A stretch of 64,000 nucleotides of DNA, taken from NCBI GenBank assembly GCA_946800325.1, contig OX326961.1, positions 49,874,293-49,938,292 of the forward strand, written 5' to 3'. Positions 32,815 through 46,192 of this stretch are shown here, piece by piece; positions within the stretch are counted from its first letter, which is position 1; each line of letters starts with the position of its first letter. The notes below the pieces were generated by a model. It had not been told where the DNA came from. It did no database searches and saw nothing but the letters and a program-made list of their open reading frames with translations. The position numbers were made by a program, and so were the translations under genes. The DNA comes from Luzula sylvatica (taxonomy: Eukaryota > Streptophyta > Magnoliopsida > Poales > Juncaceae).

Positions 32815-35155
32815 CTAATTTTCAATTCTAGCTCTCTCCATATCCCAAAACTTGGATGGTCCAACTTCGTTTTCGCCCAAACACGCCAATTTTGAGCAAT
32901 TAGAAAAATCCCTATACACCAATGCGCCAAGTCCATTCGAAAAAGAACTCGTTGCAATTCTACACCCATCTACAGCCATACCACATACACCAGACACATC
33001 CTTATCTTCATCTCGTACACAACAATTAAGTGTATTTACGAGATTGCCACTGGCAGGATCCCATATCTTAACATAATAGTCGTCAGGACCAGCCGTGATT
33101 ATTTTATAAGGATCCGTGTGCAATAACGTGACTCTTCCATTCGATTCCAATTCTTTAATTGGGTTTGCTTTTTGCGTTAATTTACGCATGTCCCATAACA
33201 AAGCCCTATTTTATATCATCACAAATAGTATAATTAATTAATTAATTGATTAACAATTTCATCATTCAAATTTGAAAAGCAGACTTTTAACTTACTTGTC
33301 GTCTTCACCAGTACAAATCATAAATTTTGACGGCAAAATCTCAAAGGAGAATATTTTGGAGTCTTGGACCGGTACGGTGAAGGCTTTTTGCATGGTACGT
33401 AAATCAATTCCAGTTACGACGGACCTAGTTGCAACGTAGCAAATTGTGTCGTGACATTTAAGTCCAACTGGATTCGTGTCATTAATGGATGTGGACCCCA
33501 CACATGGTGACGAACTGTACGCAGATGTATCCCAAGCTCTTAACTACAAAAAAGGGAGTTTATGGTATTAAGATTATAACAATTAATACATCGGTTTCAA
33601 ATATAAAAAAGAGAATTGGGGTTATAATGATTTACTTTCGAATCTTTCGAGATGCTAATCAAGAGTGAAGGTTTATGCCTGGAAAAAAGGTATAATAATA
33701 ATTAGAGGTTATACATTTATAATCACATGATACTTTCAAATCTTTCGAATCTTTTGATCATAAAATAAAAGAAAGAAATTTTCAATAGCCCTTGCAATAT
33801 TCAAAATTGCAAAACGAATGTACTTGTATGGAAATTGTCACGACTTGATTCGAACTAGTAATTAATTCTTGCATTAAACGATTTCAACGATCAAATAAAG
33901 GGACATTCTTTTTGCAATCTTGAATAATTTGGTTCTTTTTGGCAATTTAGGCATAATGCTCGGGCTCTTTTGCGAATTTCCCTAAAAGAATAGATAAATG
34001 AAAGGGACAATACCAAGCAATGGAGAGGAAAGACAAGGGTTTTTCATGGCCATGAAACGTAGCTAAAGAATGCTTCTTGTGATTTGAGCCGAGCGACCAA
34101 ATTTTAACGCTGCAATCTTCTCCTCCACTGGCGAGTAGCTTGGACTCGTCAGAACCGATTAATTTGTCTGAGAGTGCCGTTACAGGCCCGTCATGACCAT
34201 TAAAACACCGTCGAGACCTACCCTGCGTTCCAAACGGTTCGTTCGTTGGTTAGAAGGAATGCAAGATATTCTTTACTTATTTGGGGGTATAAATGATATT
34301 TTGATGTTTTTGTAGGGGCTAAAGTAGAAAAGACTCAAAGAGTACCTTAAACCAGAGACGAATGGTTCTATCTGAACTTGAAGTGATTAATACATTCCTT
34401 GTACTTCTCGTCTCGTTTCGAGATAACCATGTATCTGATATAGGAATTAATCTGTGCTTGATAAACCAAAAAAAGATAATTAATTACATAACAAAACAAA
34501 CTATTAATGCAATAATCATTGTTAGAGATACCTCATGTTTGTGATCCTAGATCCATTAGATTTCAATCTCTTGTCTTCAGTTATTATTCGAGACGAAGAA
34601 TTGCGTCGATACCAGTCCACATCTGATCCCTGGAGAGAGAAAGAGAAAGATTGATCGCTTCAATTACATTTCATTCGTAATTATTTATTTACTAATTATT
34701 CACTGACCTGAGAAACCCATATATTCGAGCTATCCATAACTATGTGATTTTGAATCTTGGGATAATATGTAGACAATAAAATGGATTTTGGATCCTCGAA
34801 TTTCATCTGTTGTATTGCAGTTAACTTGTTCAAATACGAATCTCTTATCTCTGAGGTCCCAAATGGCAATTGCTGATTGGGCCATCTTTCCCTGAATTCA
34901 ATTACCAATTTTTTTTCCAATTTCAATCTCTACATACCCAATTAGGTAAAATGGCAAATCGTAAAATCGAAGAAAAGCATTTTACTTGTAAAGGCGGGAC
35001 CAGATGTAATCAGAAGATGCAGCTGTGCGTAGTGATTTGCAAGTCATGGCGAGGCTGACAACATCCCGGACGTCTAAGAACTCGGCATAGTACGCCACCA
35101 CATCAGAGGAAAGCTCATCCAACGACTTCTCGCCGGCCGGCCGCATGTTCGCCAT
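32815..35155 (-). CDS. F-box/WD40-repeat protein, copy 1
   Basis: Eight minus-strand exons join in one frame: 34986-35155, 34708-34891, 34532-34629, 34346-34451, 34014-34222, 33636-33678, 33296-33543, 32815-33205, giving 482 residues with GT-AG introns throughout. The N-terminus holds an F-box (LDELSSDVVAYYAEFLDVRD, then SLAMTCKSLRTAA), which would dock on SKP1 in an SCF ubiquitin ligase. WD40 repeats follow: VLITSSSDRTIRLW, LLASGGEDCSVKIW, IITAGPDDYYVKIW and others, a substrate-binding propeller. The layout fits the small plant F-box/WD40 family (Arabidopsis At3g52030 type); the substrate is unknown. The ATG at 35155 lies 25 codons before the F-box core. A near-identical paralogue is at 43282-46192. 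Confidence 0.88.
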
Positions 35156-36206
35156 ACTCACGGAGCTCGGTAGTCGGGTTGGGAGCTGAGAGAAAAGCTA
35201 GAAGATACGCTCAGCAAAGATATATGTACTTTTGGGCCGAGTACTGTATATTCTGAGATACGCATATAGTTCTTTGGAAAGCTCTAGTAGTCCCCACATT
35301 TCCCCACAAGAATAGTGACCATGTCACAATTATTGATTAATTCAATAATTAACAAGGTGAATTATCGATTAATTCATGACTAATAAAAAAACAATATGTA
35401 ATTAGAGATTCTATGAATTAACAGTTAATTATAAATATTTAAAAATAAATAATTATGAATTAATCGTTAATTCACTTTGTTAATTAGGGTATTAATCGAG
35501 AATCATGATATCATCACTTTTTATGGAGAAATTGAGAGGCATGGTAGAAGGCTTTTATTTACAACTCAAGAATGACTTAATAAAAAAAGGATATAATATA
35601 AATAATTTAATATAAAATCAATCAAATAATTATTTTATTTTTATTTATTATTGTGTACGTAAATAATATTATTATTCTTATATAATCATTATCGTTCATT
35701 TCACGAATAATAATCTTATAATAGTATTATCCGATTAATAAAAGTATGAGGTCCTGGATGTTTGGTACAGTTATGCCAGTACGCAATGTCGGGGTACGTT
35801 TCTCGTTTAGGATTAGGATTACTGTAATTCAATTAGGGTTCGGTTATGTATGTAATTGACGAAGCATCGATCTCAACAAATCAATTACTTTTACGAACTT
35901 GACATATTCATTCAAATTAAATGCAAACTTAAGGAAAACTTTGGAGGTAACAATTAATTAAGTCCATTGTTCTTTAAGAGAAAATACAAGTGAAGAGGCT
36001 CCTGAAGAGAACATAACGAATGTTCTTCAAAATTCGCAACAAGCTGCATGAAAGAGAGGTTTCCTCAATAGAGTGATATGTAAGAGAGAAAAAATCATGA
36101 TGAAATAGGAGAGATGTCGGATCGAGTTGGAACTAGGTGAGGACCGAGGAGAGTTTGAGTTGGAGGGAGAAAATATCTCTTGTGTGATCGGAGAGCTGAA
36201 CACAAA
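35156..36206. other. Upstream region of F-box copy 1, AT-rich
   Basis: Promoter of the minus-strand gene must lie here. The first ~80 bases resemble the upstream side of copy 2; beyond that the copies diverge. The rest is AT-rich without a gene. Confidence 0.4.
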
Positions 36207-36552
36207 CTACTCTTAATGTTTTTCATCATTGAATTTGTATTGAGATTTGTGTATTTAATGATTTGCACAAACTTTAATGATCATCATGGAAAACACAAAT
36301 CTCAATGCAAATTCAATGATGAAAAAACATTAAGTACAAAAATTTTGGTACTTAATTATAAGGAGGCTAAACTACTTAATTAAGTATCGAAAATTTGGTA
36401 CTTAATGGTTTTTCACCATTGGATTTGTATTTAGATTTGTGCATTTAATAATGTGCACAAATTTTTATGATCATCATAAAAAACACAAATCTCAATGCAA
36501 ATCAAATGATGAAAAATCACTAAGTACCAAATCTTTGATACTTAATTAAGTA
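36207..36552. mobile_element. Two adjacent foldback MITEs
   Basis: Unit 1 (about 36207-36337) and unit 2 (about 36365-36552) share the palindromic core ATTTGTATTGAGATTTGTG ... CACAAATCTCAATGCAAAT. Unit 2 is bounded by GCTAAACTACTTAATTAAGT and its complement. Each unit can fold into a long hairpin. Confidence 0.75.
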
Positions 36553-36565
36553 GTTTAGCATCCCT

Positions 36566-36673
<108 letters not shown>

Positions 36674-36817
36674 CACCTATATAACTTGTACAATTAAAAC
36701 TGAAATTTTACTTGTAAGTTTTTGACCCTTAGATGAGCTTCTAGATCCGTGCAAAGTTTTAATACACACGCCTCAGAGTTAATGCTCCGTTTCTGTCTGT
36801 TAATTCCGTCTCCCCGT

Positions 36818-36822
<5 letters not shown>

Positions 36823-36899
<77 letters not shown>
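36823..36899. repeat. (TC)n microsatellite
   Basis: About 38 TC repeats; open frames through it are low-complexity artefacts. Confidence 0.95.
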
Positions 36900-36903
<4 letters not shown>

Positions 36904-37240
36904 TTCTACTCATTTTCACCATGGATCCGCCTCTCTCTATCTAGGGAGCGAAGTCCGGTCAAACAGAACTATTAATTGGAATGTATTTTAACTAATCGAA
37001 AGGTAATGAACTGAATTATAGGTACACTAATACTTCATTGGGTGTAATTTGCTTTTGTTTTTTTTTTCTTCTGAAATTGAGCTTTAAAAGAGAGGAGTGT
37101 GGCGGGCCCTCTTTTCAGAGACAAGAGAAGGAGGGTGTTTTTGCATCCAATAAAATTGGGACTTCGTGCTAGATTGAAAATGTTTAGGGTGTTTTGTGCA
37201 AAAGAAGCTCGGGAGTTCCTGCCAGTTTGAGAAAGCTTAA

Positions 37241-37670
37241 GGGTGTGCTCCAATGAGAGGGAATGAGAGGGAGGGGATGAGAATGGAGGGGAAGGTTAAT
37301 TTTTAACTTGCTCCCAAGTATTTTTATGATGAGGAAGAAAGAGAATGGAAGGGAAATTATTTCTCCTCTATATACAAAAGAGATCAATTATTTCTCTCCC
37401 CAAATTTGGGGGGTAATGGAGGGTACAAAATATTATAACATTATAATACCCAAAATATCCCTAATTTCATTTTATAGTTAGTTATGATTCAAAAGGTAAA
37501 ATTGTCATTTTTTCATGATGTTATTCTTTCTCCTCCTTTCCCCTTCATTAATTATTTTAAAACTCGAGAGCAAAAAAAAAAAAAATTCTTTCCTTCCCAT
37601 TCATTCCCTTCCTCTCCATTCCCTTCTCCTTCATTCTCCTCCCCTTCATAAAAAACTCGGGAGCACACCC
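37241..37670. mobile_element. PIF/Harbinger-like MITE
   Basis: Ends GGGTGTGCTCC and its exact complement GGAGCACACCC, with TAA on both sides (37238-37240 and 37671-37673), the target duplication typical of PIF/Harbinger. Arms are rich in GGGAATGAGAGGGAGG on the left and CCTTCCCATTCATTCCC on the right. 430 bp, no coding frame. Confidence 0.85.
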
Positions 37671-37673
37671 TAA

Positions 37674-38932
37674 GATGTTTTGTATAAAAGAGAAAAATGA
37701 GGGTATTATAGGTTTTTGTGAGAGGAATGGAGGGTATTTTTGTGAGAGGAATGGAGGGTATTATAGGTTTTTAAGATATGTGGCTGGAGAAGGTTTAGTT
37801 GCTCCAGTTACAACGTTGACAAGTTTGAATAAGAAGAATATTGATGTATTAAGGGCAAGGTATTTTTGCGATTGAATGTGAGTGTGAATATGAATATTTG
37901 TAGGGTTTTGAATAGAGTTGAATATAAATTGTGTCTATATGTTTGTATACGTGTATTAAAATGTGATTGTATTGGTACCGAGATGTTTTGAGATGCGAAT
38001 TGAATATAAATTGAACCATTCGGTTAGATAATATGTAACTCGTTGAATTTTATTCATATAATCTTAAACTATGGTACCGTAACAGTTTCCTGAGAAGCTA
38101 TTTACTAATAAATTTAGAATTACACAAATGTTCAATAAATTACACAAATATCAATTAAATTGAAAATAAGTCACACAATCAACAAAATTTGTAATAAATC
38201 CCAAACAAACAATAAAATTACAAATAAGCCCAACCTTAATTGGTACCGTACCGGTTTTAGGAATTATTTTACAAATGTCCAAAATTGAATGAAGTCCAAC
38301 AAACAACAAAATTACAAATAAACATAACAATAAACCCTAATTCTTAGGCAATTACAACCATAATCATAATCATAACCACAACCATAAACCCTAATTCGTG
38401 AATATCGCATCCATTATGTTTAAATCCAAATTTTAGACCTGGTGCTGTTGGGTCAAAATTCTGTATATGGTGTTAACCGAAAAATTTACAAATTGATTGA
38501 AATGTTTGAGTTGACTTATGTACGAAATAGCGTTCGACAAGATTGCCGACAATTACTTCTTTTCCTAACACAATTATTTTACATATCAATTGTTCTCTGT
38601 TAGACAGTTGCTTTCCTTCTTAAATGTTATGTCATTTAAAAATTTTAAATCTCAAATAATTTTGTACTATTCTCAAAATTCTTCATTAATACGAGGACTT
38701 TGGCCCGTATAATGAATGTCCAGGACTCCAAGCCCATCAATTTGACAAGCCACTTGAACATCCTCGATGACATCAACACCAACATTAAGTAATCAAACAA
38801 GGACCCTAATAATTAGAGGCGGCAAAAACCAGATTTTTGACTCTGATTATTTAGCAGAACTAAAAGTATGGATGATATTCATGCTAGTTGTTCTTCAACA
38901 ATAAAAACTCCATGAATTTTGATGCACACAGT
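37674..38932. other. Spacer before the receptor kinase
   Basis: A 30-bp unit around GTGAGAGGAATGGAGGGTA is duplicated in tandem at 37715-37765. The rest is AT-rich with recurring ACAAATAAGCCCAA-like words (38110-38330). No gene. The kinase promoter lies at the right side. Confidence 0.45.
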
Positions 38933-41900
38933 ATGAAGGAAGATATGGTAGTGTTATTTCTCATCATCCTTCTTTATTTGAGCTCCATCTCGTTTTCTCT
39001 TCAATCGGCCTCCACTGTGAACACGCCGCAAAACAAAAACACGACCAATGTTAACGTTCTCTAAGTTTTGCTTGCGATAAAAAACCAAATTGATCCGCAA
39101 GGGTTGTTGGTTTCCTGGAACCGATCCAATTACCACTATTGCAAGTGGCAAGGTGTTCAGTGCGGGAAACATCACCCAGAAAGAATTACTAGCCTGAACC
39201 TAAGCTCCTCGTCCCTGAGTGGATCTTTGTCTTCCTCCATAGCCGATTTTAATTTCTTACAAAGTCTCGATTTGTCAAATAACCAGCTTATCGGCAACAT
39301 TCCTAAGGAGCTTTGCGGTCGCCATCGCCTACGGTATGCCAACTTAAGCGGGAATCAGCTTGAAGGGGATATTCCATTATCTATTAGTAACTGCTCCAAC
39401 CTACAAGTTCTTGATCTCGCGAAAAATAATTTAGGAGGTGAGATACTTATTTTTAGAATTATAATAATTTCACGACACAAATACAAAAAAAGTTAAGCAT
39501 ACAAGTCAGTAATTAATTTGTTAAAAGGATTATTTATTTGAGACTAGCTTGGTATAACATTGTATATTGTTTAACATCTGTAAGTGAACTAGCATGCCCA
39601 TTCTTATACCAATGATTTCTTGGTCTAGTTGTAAAGTGTTTAGTACAAGATACCAAAAGTCAAGGTTCAAATTTCATTGGTATCACAAATAAAAAAATTA
39701 AACCAATAATATTTATGTTTCATGGATTATATTTCACTTCAAAAAAAAAAAAACATCTGTAAGTGAACATCGAGAAATTGTCACAGATTTAACAAGGAAA
39801 TGTGCATCATTACTCTTATTTTAACGCTTACCAAATTCATATGAAAATACAGAACAATTCATTTTTCTTCATAATCACGTACGTGATGGTTAGACTTTGT
39901 TTTGTTCTTCTTCTGAAAATAGAAAGTTTTTTTACTAACAAGCACAATGACGAACAACTTACATATTTTGCAGGAAATATTCTTGCCGAGTTCGGTTTTC
40001 TTCAGAAGCTCACTCATTTGAATTTAGCATTCAATAGTCTTACGGGCTACATACCCCCGACCTTGGGATATCTTTCTGGCTTGTTGGATCTCAATATTCA
40101 ATCAAATCATTTAACCGGTCCAATTCCAACTTCGCTCGGAAATCTTTCCTCATTAATTTATCTCCATACAAATCAAAACAACTTGACGGGTACCATCCCG
40201 CCATCCTTGGCTAATCTGATCTTCTTGATTGAACTTGATCTCTCACACAATAGTCTTGTAGGAATAATACCGCCTTCTTTAGGAAACCTTACATCTTTGA
40301 GGGTTCTTTCGCTAAACACAAATAATCTTCACGGTGAAATCCCGTCTTCTTTCGGGGAGCTGTCATCGCTCACTAAATTAGATTTAACTTCAAATCAACT
40401 CTCCGGAGAGATCCCGATACAACTCGGGAAGCTTACTTTCCTCACTAATCTTTTCCTGAACCTGAATGAATTCTCAGGCAAAATACCATCCTCTATATAT
40501 AATCTAACGTCATTAAATGACTTCGAAGTGATCGGTAACAATCTTGAGGGGAATCTTCCTTTTCCTGTTTTGGGTGCTCTTCCAAATCTTCAATACTTGT
40601 ACTTGACTCAAAATCAATTTACAGGACCAATTCCCGCTTTCTTGTCGAACTTTTCAGCACTCCTTGACATCGAACTCGGTGTAAATAACTTCACCGGTGT
40701 GATACCACCGAGTATAGGAAGTTTGCAAGGGCTCTACTGGTTTAGTGCACCTTATAATCAATTAGAAGCTAAAAAATTTGATGATTGGAATTTTATGTTC
40801 TCACTTGCTAATTGCACCAATTTGCAAACATTGGATGTTGGATTCAACTTGCTTCAAGGTATGATGCCCAATGCTATTGCCAACCTGTCCACAGAACTCA
40901 ATCTTTTAGCCATTGACAGTAATCAAATAACCGGGAATATTCCTTCGGGGATAGCGAATTATGTAAATCTAGCCATCCTTCAAATGGGAAATAACCTTCT
41001 TCATGGCCCTATTCCCTTTAGTACTGGCAATATGCGAAAACTTCAAGATTTAGAACTGGATGATAACATGATTTCAGGAGAGATCCCTTCGACGCTCGGA
41101 AATCTCTCTAGGCTTATTTATTTATCTCTTTCGAACAATTCTCTCGAAGGGAGCATTCCGCATACACTAGGTAGTACTCAAAAGCTAGAGCAATTAAATC
41201 TTTCTCACAACAGGCTAACAGGAATCATCCCTCGGGAAATAATGTCCCCTAATTTGATCTATCTCGACTTATCAAATAATTATTTAAATGGTTCAGTTCC
41301 GTCTGAAATTGGTAATTTGGGAAATACCAAGACAATTGATATCTCACATAACAAATTAGTTGGTGAAATACCAAGCACTCTAGGAAATTGTGAGATCTTG
41401 GTAGTCCTTTATATACAAAACAATGAACTTGAAGGGTCCATTGCAGCGTCATTGATCAATTTGAAAGGCCTCCAACAATTAGATGTTTCGAGCAACTTAT
41501 TGTCCGGTGAAATTCCAGAATACCTTGCAAATATGCCTTATTTGCAATATCTAAATTTATCCTACAATAATTTTGAGGGATCAGTGCCTTTTAAAGGTAT
41601 TTTCGAGAACGTCAGTGGTTTAGATATCAGAGGCAATGCAAAACTTTGTGGAGGAATTTCAAAAATTAATCTATCAAATTGCATTACAAATAGTTCTTCT
41701 CGGCATCACTTGAATAGAAATGAGATTCTTATTATCTTGGGTGCGATTGTTTTGTCATCTATAATTATAGGTCTATGTGGTTTCGGTTATTGGAATAAGA
41801 AATCTCGAGTTAATAATTTATCGGCAAGTTCCCCGAGTCATTCCTTTAGAAGAGTATCGTATAATGAGCTCTTTAGAGCCACAAATAGATTTTCATCTGA

Positions 41901-42905
41901 AAATTTACTTGGAACTGGTAGTTTTGGGTCCGTATATAAAGCGACTCTTAGTATTGATAACATAATAACTATTGTTGCTGTGAAGGTGCTAAGCCTCGAG
42001 CAACGTGGCGCTTCTAGAAGCTTTATATCCGAGTGTGAGGCCCTTAGGCACATTCGCCACCGAAATCTCGTTAAAATTCTAACATCATGCTCTAGTATTG
42101 ATCATCGTGGAAATGACTTCAAAGCCCTCGTTTACGAGTTCATGCCGAAAGGGAACCTTGCAGATTGGTTGCATCCACACCCAAGTCAAAATCATTCAAT
42201 GAGGAATTTAACCTTTGTTCAAAGATTAAACATAGCAATCGATGTAGCTTCGGCATTAGAGTATCTACATCACCACGGACCCGTACCCATAATCCATTGC
42301 GATCTTAAACCGGGTAATATCCTACTAGATGATGACATGACGGCCCATGTTGGTGATTTCGGCTTAGCAAAGTTCCTTGTTCAATCTATTGTGGATTCTC
42401 AACATTCGTCCAGCACGGCAGGAATTAAAGGATCCATAGGCTACATTCCTCCTGGTGAGTTGCCTACTTCTATTGTGTACTACTTATATATTATGCATTT
42501 AAATTAGTCTCTTACATATGCTTTATAACTTATATTATGTCGTTAATTGCCGCAACTCATTATATCACAGAGTATGGGATGGGTGGCGAAGCATCTCCGC
42601 TTGGGGACGTGTATAGCTATGGAGTTTTCCTTCTAGAATTGTTTACGGGCGTGAGCCCCATTGATGACAGGTTCAAAGATGGACTAAGCCTTCATAAGTA
42701 CGTGGAGATGGCTTCTTCTGAACGAGTCCTCGACATCATGGATAATCGGTTACAATTGGCCGAGAAGGAAATAGCATGCTCGGTTATGGTGATGAATTGT
42801 GGGCTTCTTTGTTCGATAGAATCACAAATGGAAAGATTGGGGATGATTGAAGTTGTGAAAAGGTTAAATATAGCAAGAGAGGGGTATCTTCACTCTGATG
42901 CTTGA
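38933..42905 (+). pseudogene. LRR receptor-like kinase (class XII, Xa21/EFR-like) with early stop
   Basis: Exons 38933-39437, 39974-42454 and 42571-42905. A signal peptide (VLFLIILLYLSS) is followed by TAA at 39062-39064 (codon 44), in frame with the LRR N-terminal region VLLAIKNQIDPQGLLVSWN. The ectodomain holds roughly 20 LRRs, then a transmembrane segment (EILIILGAIVLSSIIIGLCG) and a kinase with G-loop GTGSFGSVY, VAVK Lys, catalytic loop IIHCDLKPGN and DFG. HCD in place of HRD makes it a non-RD kinase, as in immune receptors Xa21, FLS2 and EFR. The last intron splits the kinase at PPG|EYGMG, as in the family. Apart from the stop, all is open. It could be a null allele, a true pseudogene, or a locus with a downstream start that lacks a signal peptide. 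Confidence 0.85.
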
Positions 42906-43281
42906 TCAAAATTGGAATGAATTATTATATTTTCTATTTGGGTTAAGGTTTGTTGTGATTTTAATTTGTATTTTGCTAAATTTAGGGAGATAAACTAGGG
43001 TTTTATTTGTGTTGAGTTACACCTCTGGATCAGACACTCATCTATTATGCATTTCACTATTATTTCATCAATTTCTACGCATCTACAACTTGTATGCATA
43101 ACATATTACACACTGATAATATATAAAATACACAAGGCTAAAACATTAATTTTAAAATTCAATGTTTTTGCTTATCATGTCCATTATTTCATATTATAAG
43201 GTTAGTACAACCAATAAAAATTGTGCAACACATTTGAATTCTTCAAAAGCTTTCCACCCAAAAGTTGACTAATTTTCAATT
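42906..43281. other. Spacer between receptor kinase and F-box copy 2
   Basis: Convergent 3' ends: kinase on plus, F-box gene on minus. AT-rich; part matches the corresponding block near 32100-32700. Confidence 0.5.
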
Positions 43282-46192
43282 TTAGCTCTCGATATCCCAG
43301 AACTTGGATGATCCAACTTCATTTTCGCTCAAACACGCCAATTTTGAGCAATTAGAAAAATCCCTATACACCAATTCGCCAAGTTCATCCGAAAAAGAAC
43401 TCGTTGCAATTCTACACCCATCTACAGCCATACCATATACGCCAGACACATCCATATCGCCATCTCGTACATGACAATTAAGTGTATTTACGAGATTGCC
43501 ACTGGCAGAATCCCATATCTTAACATAATAGTCGTCAGGACCAGCCGTGATTATTTTATAAGGATCCGTGTGCAATAACGTGACTCTTCCATTCGATTCC
43601 AATTCTTTAATTGGGTTTGCTTTTTGCGTTAATTTACGCATGTCCCATAACAAAGTCCTATTTTATATCATCACAAATAGTATAATTAATTAATTATAAT
43701 TTCATCATTCACATTTGCAAAGCAAATTTTTAACTTACTTGTCCTCTGCACCAGCACAGATATTAAATTTTGACGGCAAAATCTCAAAGGAGAATATTTC
43801 GGAGTCTTGGACAGGTACGGTGAAGGCCTTCTGCATGGTACGTAAATCAATTCCTGTTATGAAGGACCTAGTTGCAACATAACAAATTGTGTCGTGACAT
43901 TTAAGTCCAACTGGATTCGTTTCATTAATGAATGTGGACCCCACACATGGTGACGAACTATACGCAGATGTATCCCAAACTCTTAACTAAAAAAATATGT
44001 GTATGAAATTAAAGTTATAATAATGAATAATTGGGTTTCAGATAAAAAGAAATTTGGGGTTATAATGAATAAATATACTTTAGAATCTTTGGAGATGCTT
44101 ATCAAGAGCGAAGGTTTATGCCTGGAAGAAACATATAACAACAGTTAGAAGTTATATAACTACACATAATAAGGTACTAATATTTGATCTTAAAATCAAA
44201 GAGAGAAATTTCAAAAGGCCTTGTAATATTCAAAATTGCCAAAAAAAAAAAAAAAATGGTATTCTTAAGGAAATTGCAAAACAAAACCCTCCCATTAGAT
44301 TACATGCATTAATTTCGAGTTGATTCTTCATCTAACTCGGACTGCACTTGACTCAGCGAGTTGGGTTGGAACTCACAATGAGTCCATTGACTCAGCTCGA
44401 CTCGAGCATAGATTTAAATTTAATCATTGGTATACCCTTATTAATTGTTAGTACATATAAGCAAAAAATAGAAGACATAACTTGAATGTGTTTTAAATAT
44501 TTATGTGCATATTGTACCGTATTTAAATAAATATTTGTATATTTTATACCCGACTTATAAAAATATTTAACTGCATATTACACCTGGAATAAATAAATTG
44601 GTTTAATAACATAAAATATATTGCTTATTCATTAATATTAATATCTTAGACATAAAAATATTCATATATAGACTATGGTTATTTGCAACACCAGACTTAA
44701 ACAAATGTCTAGGTATCCTGATATAAATAATTTTATATTTTCTAAAATTAAATAACATAATATATTAAGACTAATTAATCAAAACCTTTGTACAATAAGC
44801 CTTAAATTATATTGTAAATAAACGATTTATTATGTTACGAACTCAAAGAGTTTTTTTTTATCGAGTTCTAAAATAACTTCACTATATTAGATATAGAGTC
44901 AAGTCAATATTTCGAGTTTCTGAAATACGATTTCAATGAAAATTTAACAAAATATAGAGGTTCTTTTTGCATTTCGTGAATAATTTAGTTCTTTTTGGCA
45001 AGTTAATATAGTCATAATGTATGTGCTCTTTTGCAAGTTTCATAAAAGAATGGATAAACAAAAGGGATAATACCAAGCAACGGAGAGGAAAGATAAGGGT
45101 TTTTCATGGCCATGGAAAGTAGCTAAAGAATGATTCTTGTGGTTTGAGCCAAGCGACCAAATTTTAACACTAGAATCCTCTCCTCCACTTGCGAGCAACT
45201 TGGACTCGTCAGAACCAAGTAATTTGTCAGCTAGTGCCGTCACTGGCCCCTTATGACCCTTAAAACACCGCTGAGACTTACCCTGCGTTCAAGACGGTTC
45301 GTTGGGGATAAGCATGATATTTTGATGTTTTGTAGGGGCTAAAGTAGAAAAAACTAAAAGTACCTTAAACCAGAGACGAACGGTTCTATCTTCACTTGAA
45401 GTGATTAATACATTCCTTGAACTTTTCGTCTCGTTTCGGGATAACCATGTATCTGATATAGGAATTAATCTGTGATCGATAAACCAGAAAAAGATAATTA
45501 ATTACATAACAAAACAAAATATTAATGCAATAATCATTGTTAGAGATGCCTCATGTTTGTAATCCTAGATCCATGAGAGTCCAATCTCTTGTCTAGAGTT
45601 ATTATTCCTGACGAAGAATTGCGCCCATACCAGTCCACATCTGACCCCTAAAGAGAGAAAGAGAAAGAGATTGGTGACTTAAATTGCATTTGATTCGTAA
45701 TTATTTGTTTACCAATTATTCACGGACCTCAGAAGCCCATATATTCGAGCTATCCATGACTATTTGATTTTGAATCTTGGGATAATATGTTGAGAATAAA
45801 ATGGATTTTGGATCCTCGAATTTCATCTGTTGTATTGCAGTTAACTTGTTCAAATATGAATCTCTAATCTCCGAGCCCCCAAGTGGCAATTGTTGATTGG
45901 GCCATCTTTCCCTGAATTCAATTACCAACATCAGGTTGTTCTAATTTTTTTTCCAATTTCAATCTCTATACACCCAATTACAAAAAATGGGAAGTGGTAA
46001 AATCTAAGGAAAATCGTTTTACTTGTAAAAGCGGGACCAGATGTAATCAGAATATGCAGCTGTGCGTAGTGATTTGCAAGTCATGGCGAGGCTGACAACA
46101 TCACGGACGTCTAAGAAATCGGAACAGTGCGCAACCACGTCGGCTGAAAGCTCATCCAACGACTTCCCGCCGGCCGGCGGCACGTGCACCAT
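43282..46192 (-). CDS. F-box/WD40-repeat protein, copy 2
   Basis: Exons 46023-46192, 45728-45911, 45550-45647, 45364-45469, 45074-45282, 44079-44121, 43739-43986, 43282-43657 match copy 1 in length except the last, and give 477 residues. The F-box reads SLDELSADVVAHCSDFLDVRD and the same WD40 repeats follow, for example LLASGGEDSSVKIW. The third intron has a GC donor (ATGAG|GCATCT) where copy 1 has GT. The C-terminus is altered by a 2-base deletion: it ends KFWDIES where copy 1 ends in WDMERARIEN. The intron at 44122-45073 is about 600 bases longer than in copy 1. All else is open, so the gene may be active. Confidence 0.82.
44260..44960. repeat. Insertion in intron 5 of F-box copy 2
   Basis: Sequence absent from the matching intron of copy 1. 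It begins with an A-run and has imperfect repeats around GACTCAGCGAGTTGG/GACTCAGCTCGACTCGAG (44345-44405) and diverged ATATTTATGTGCATATT-type words. Ends could not be defined, so the element type is unknown. Confidence 0.4.
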
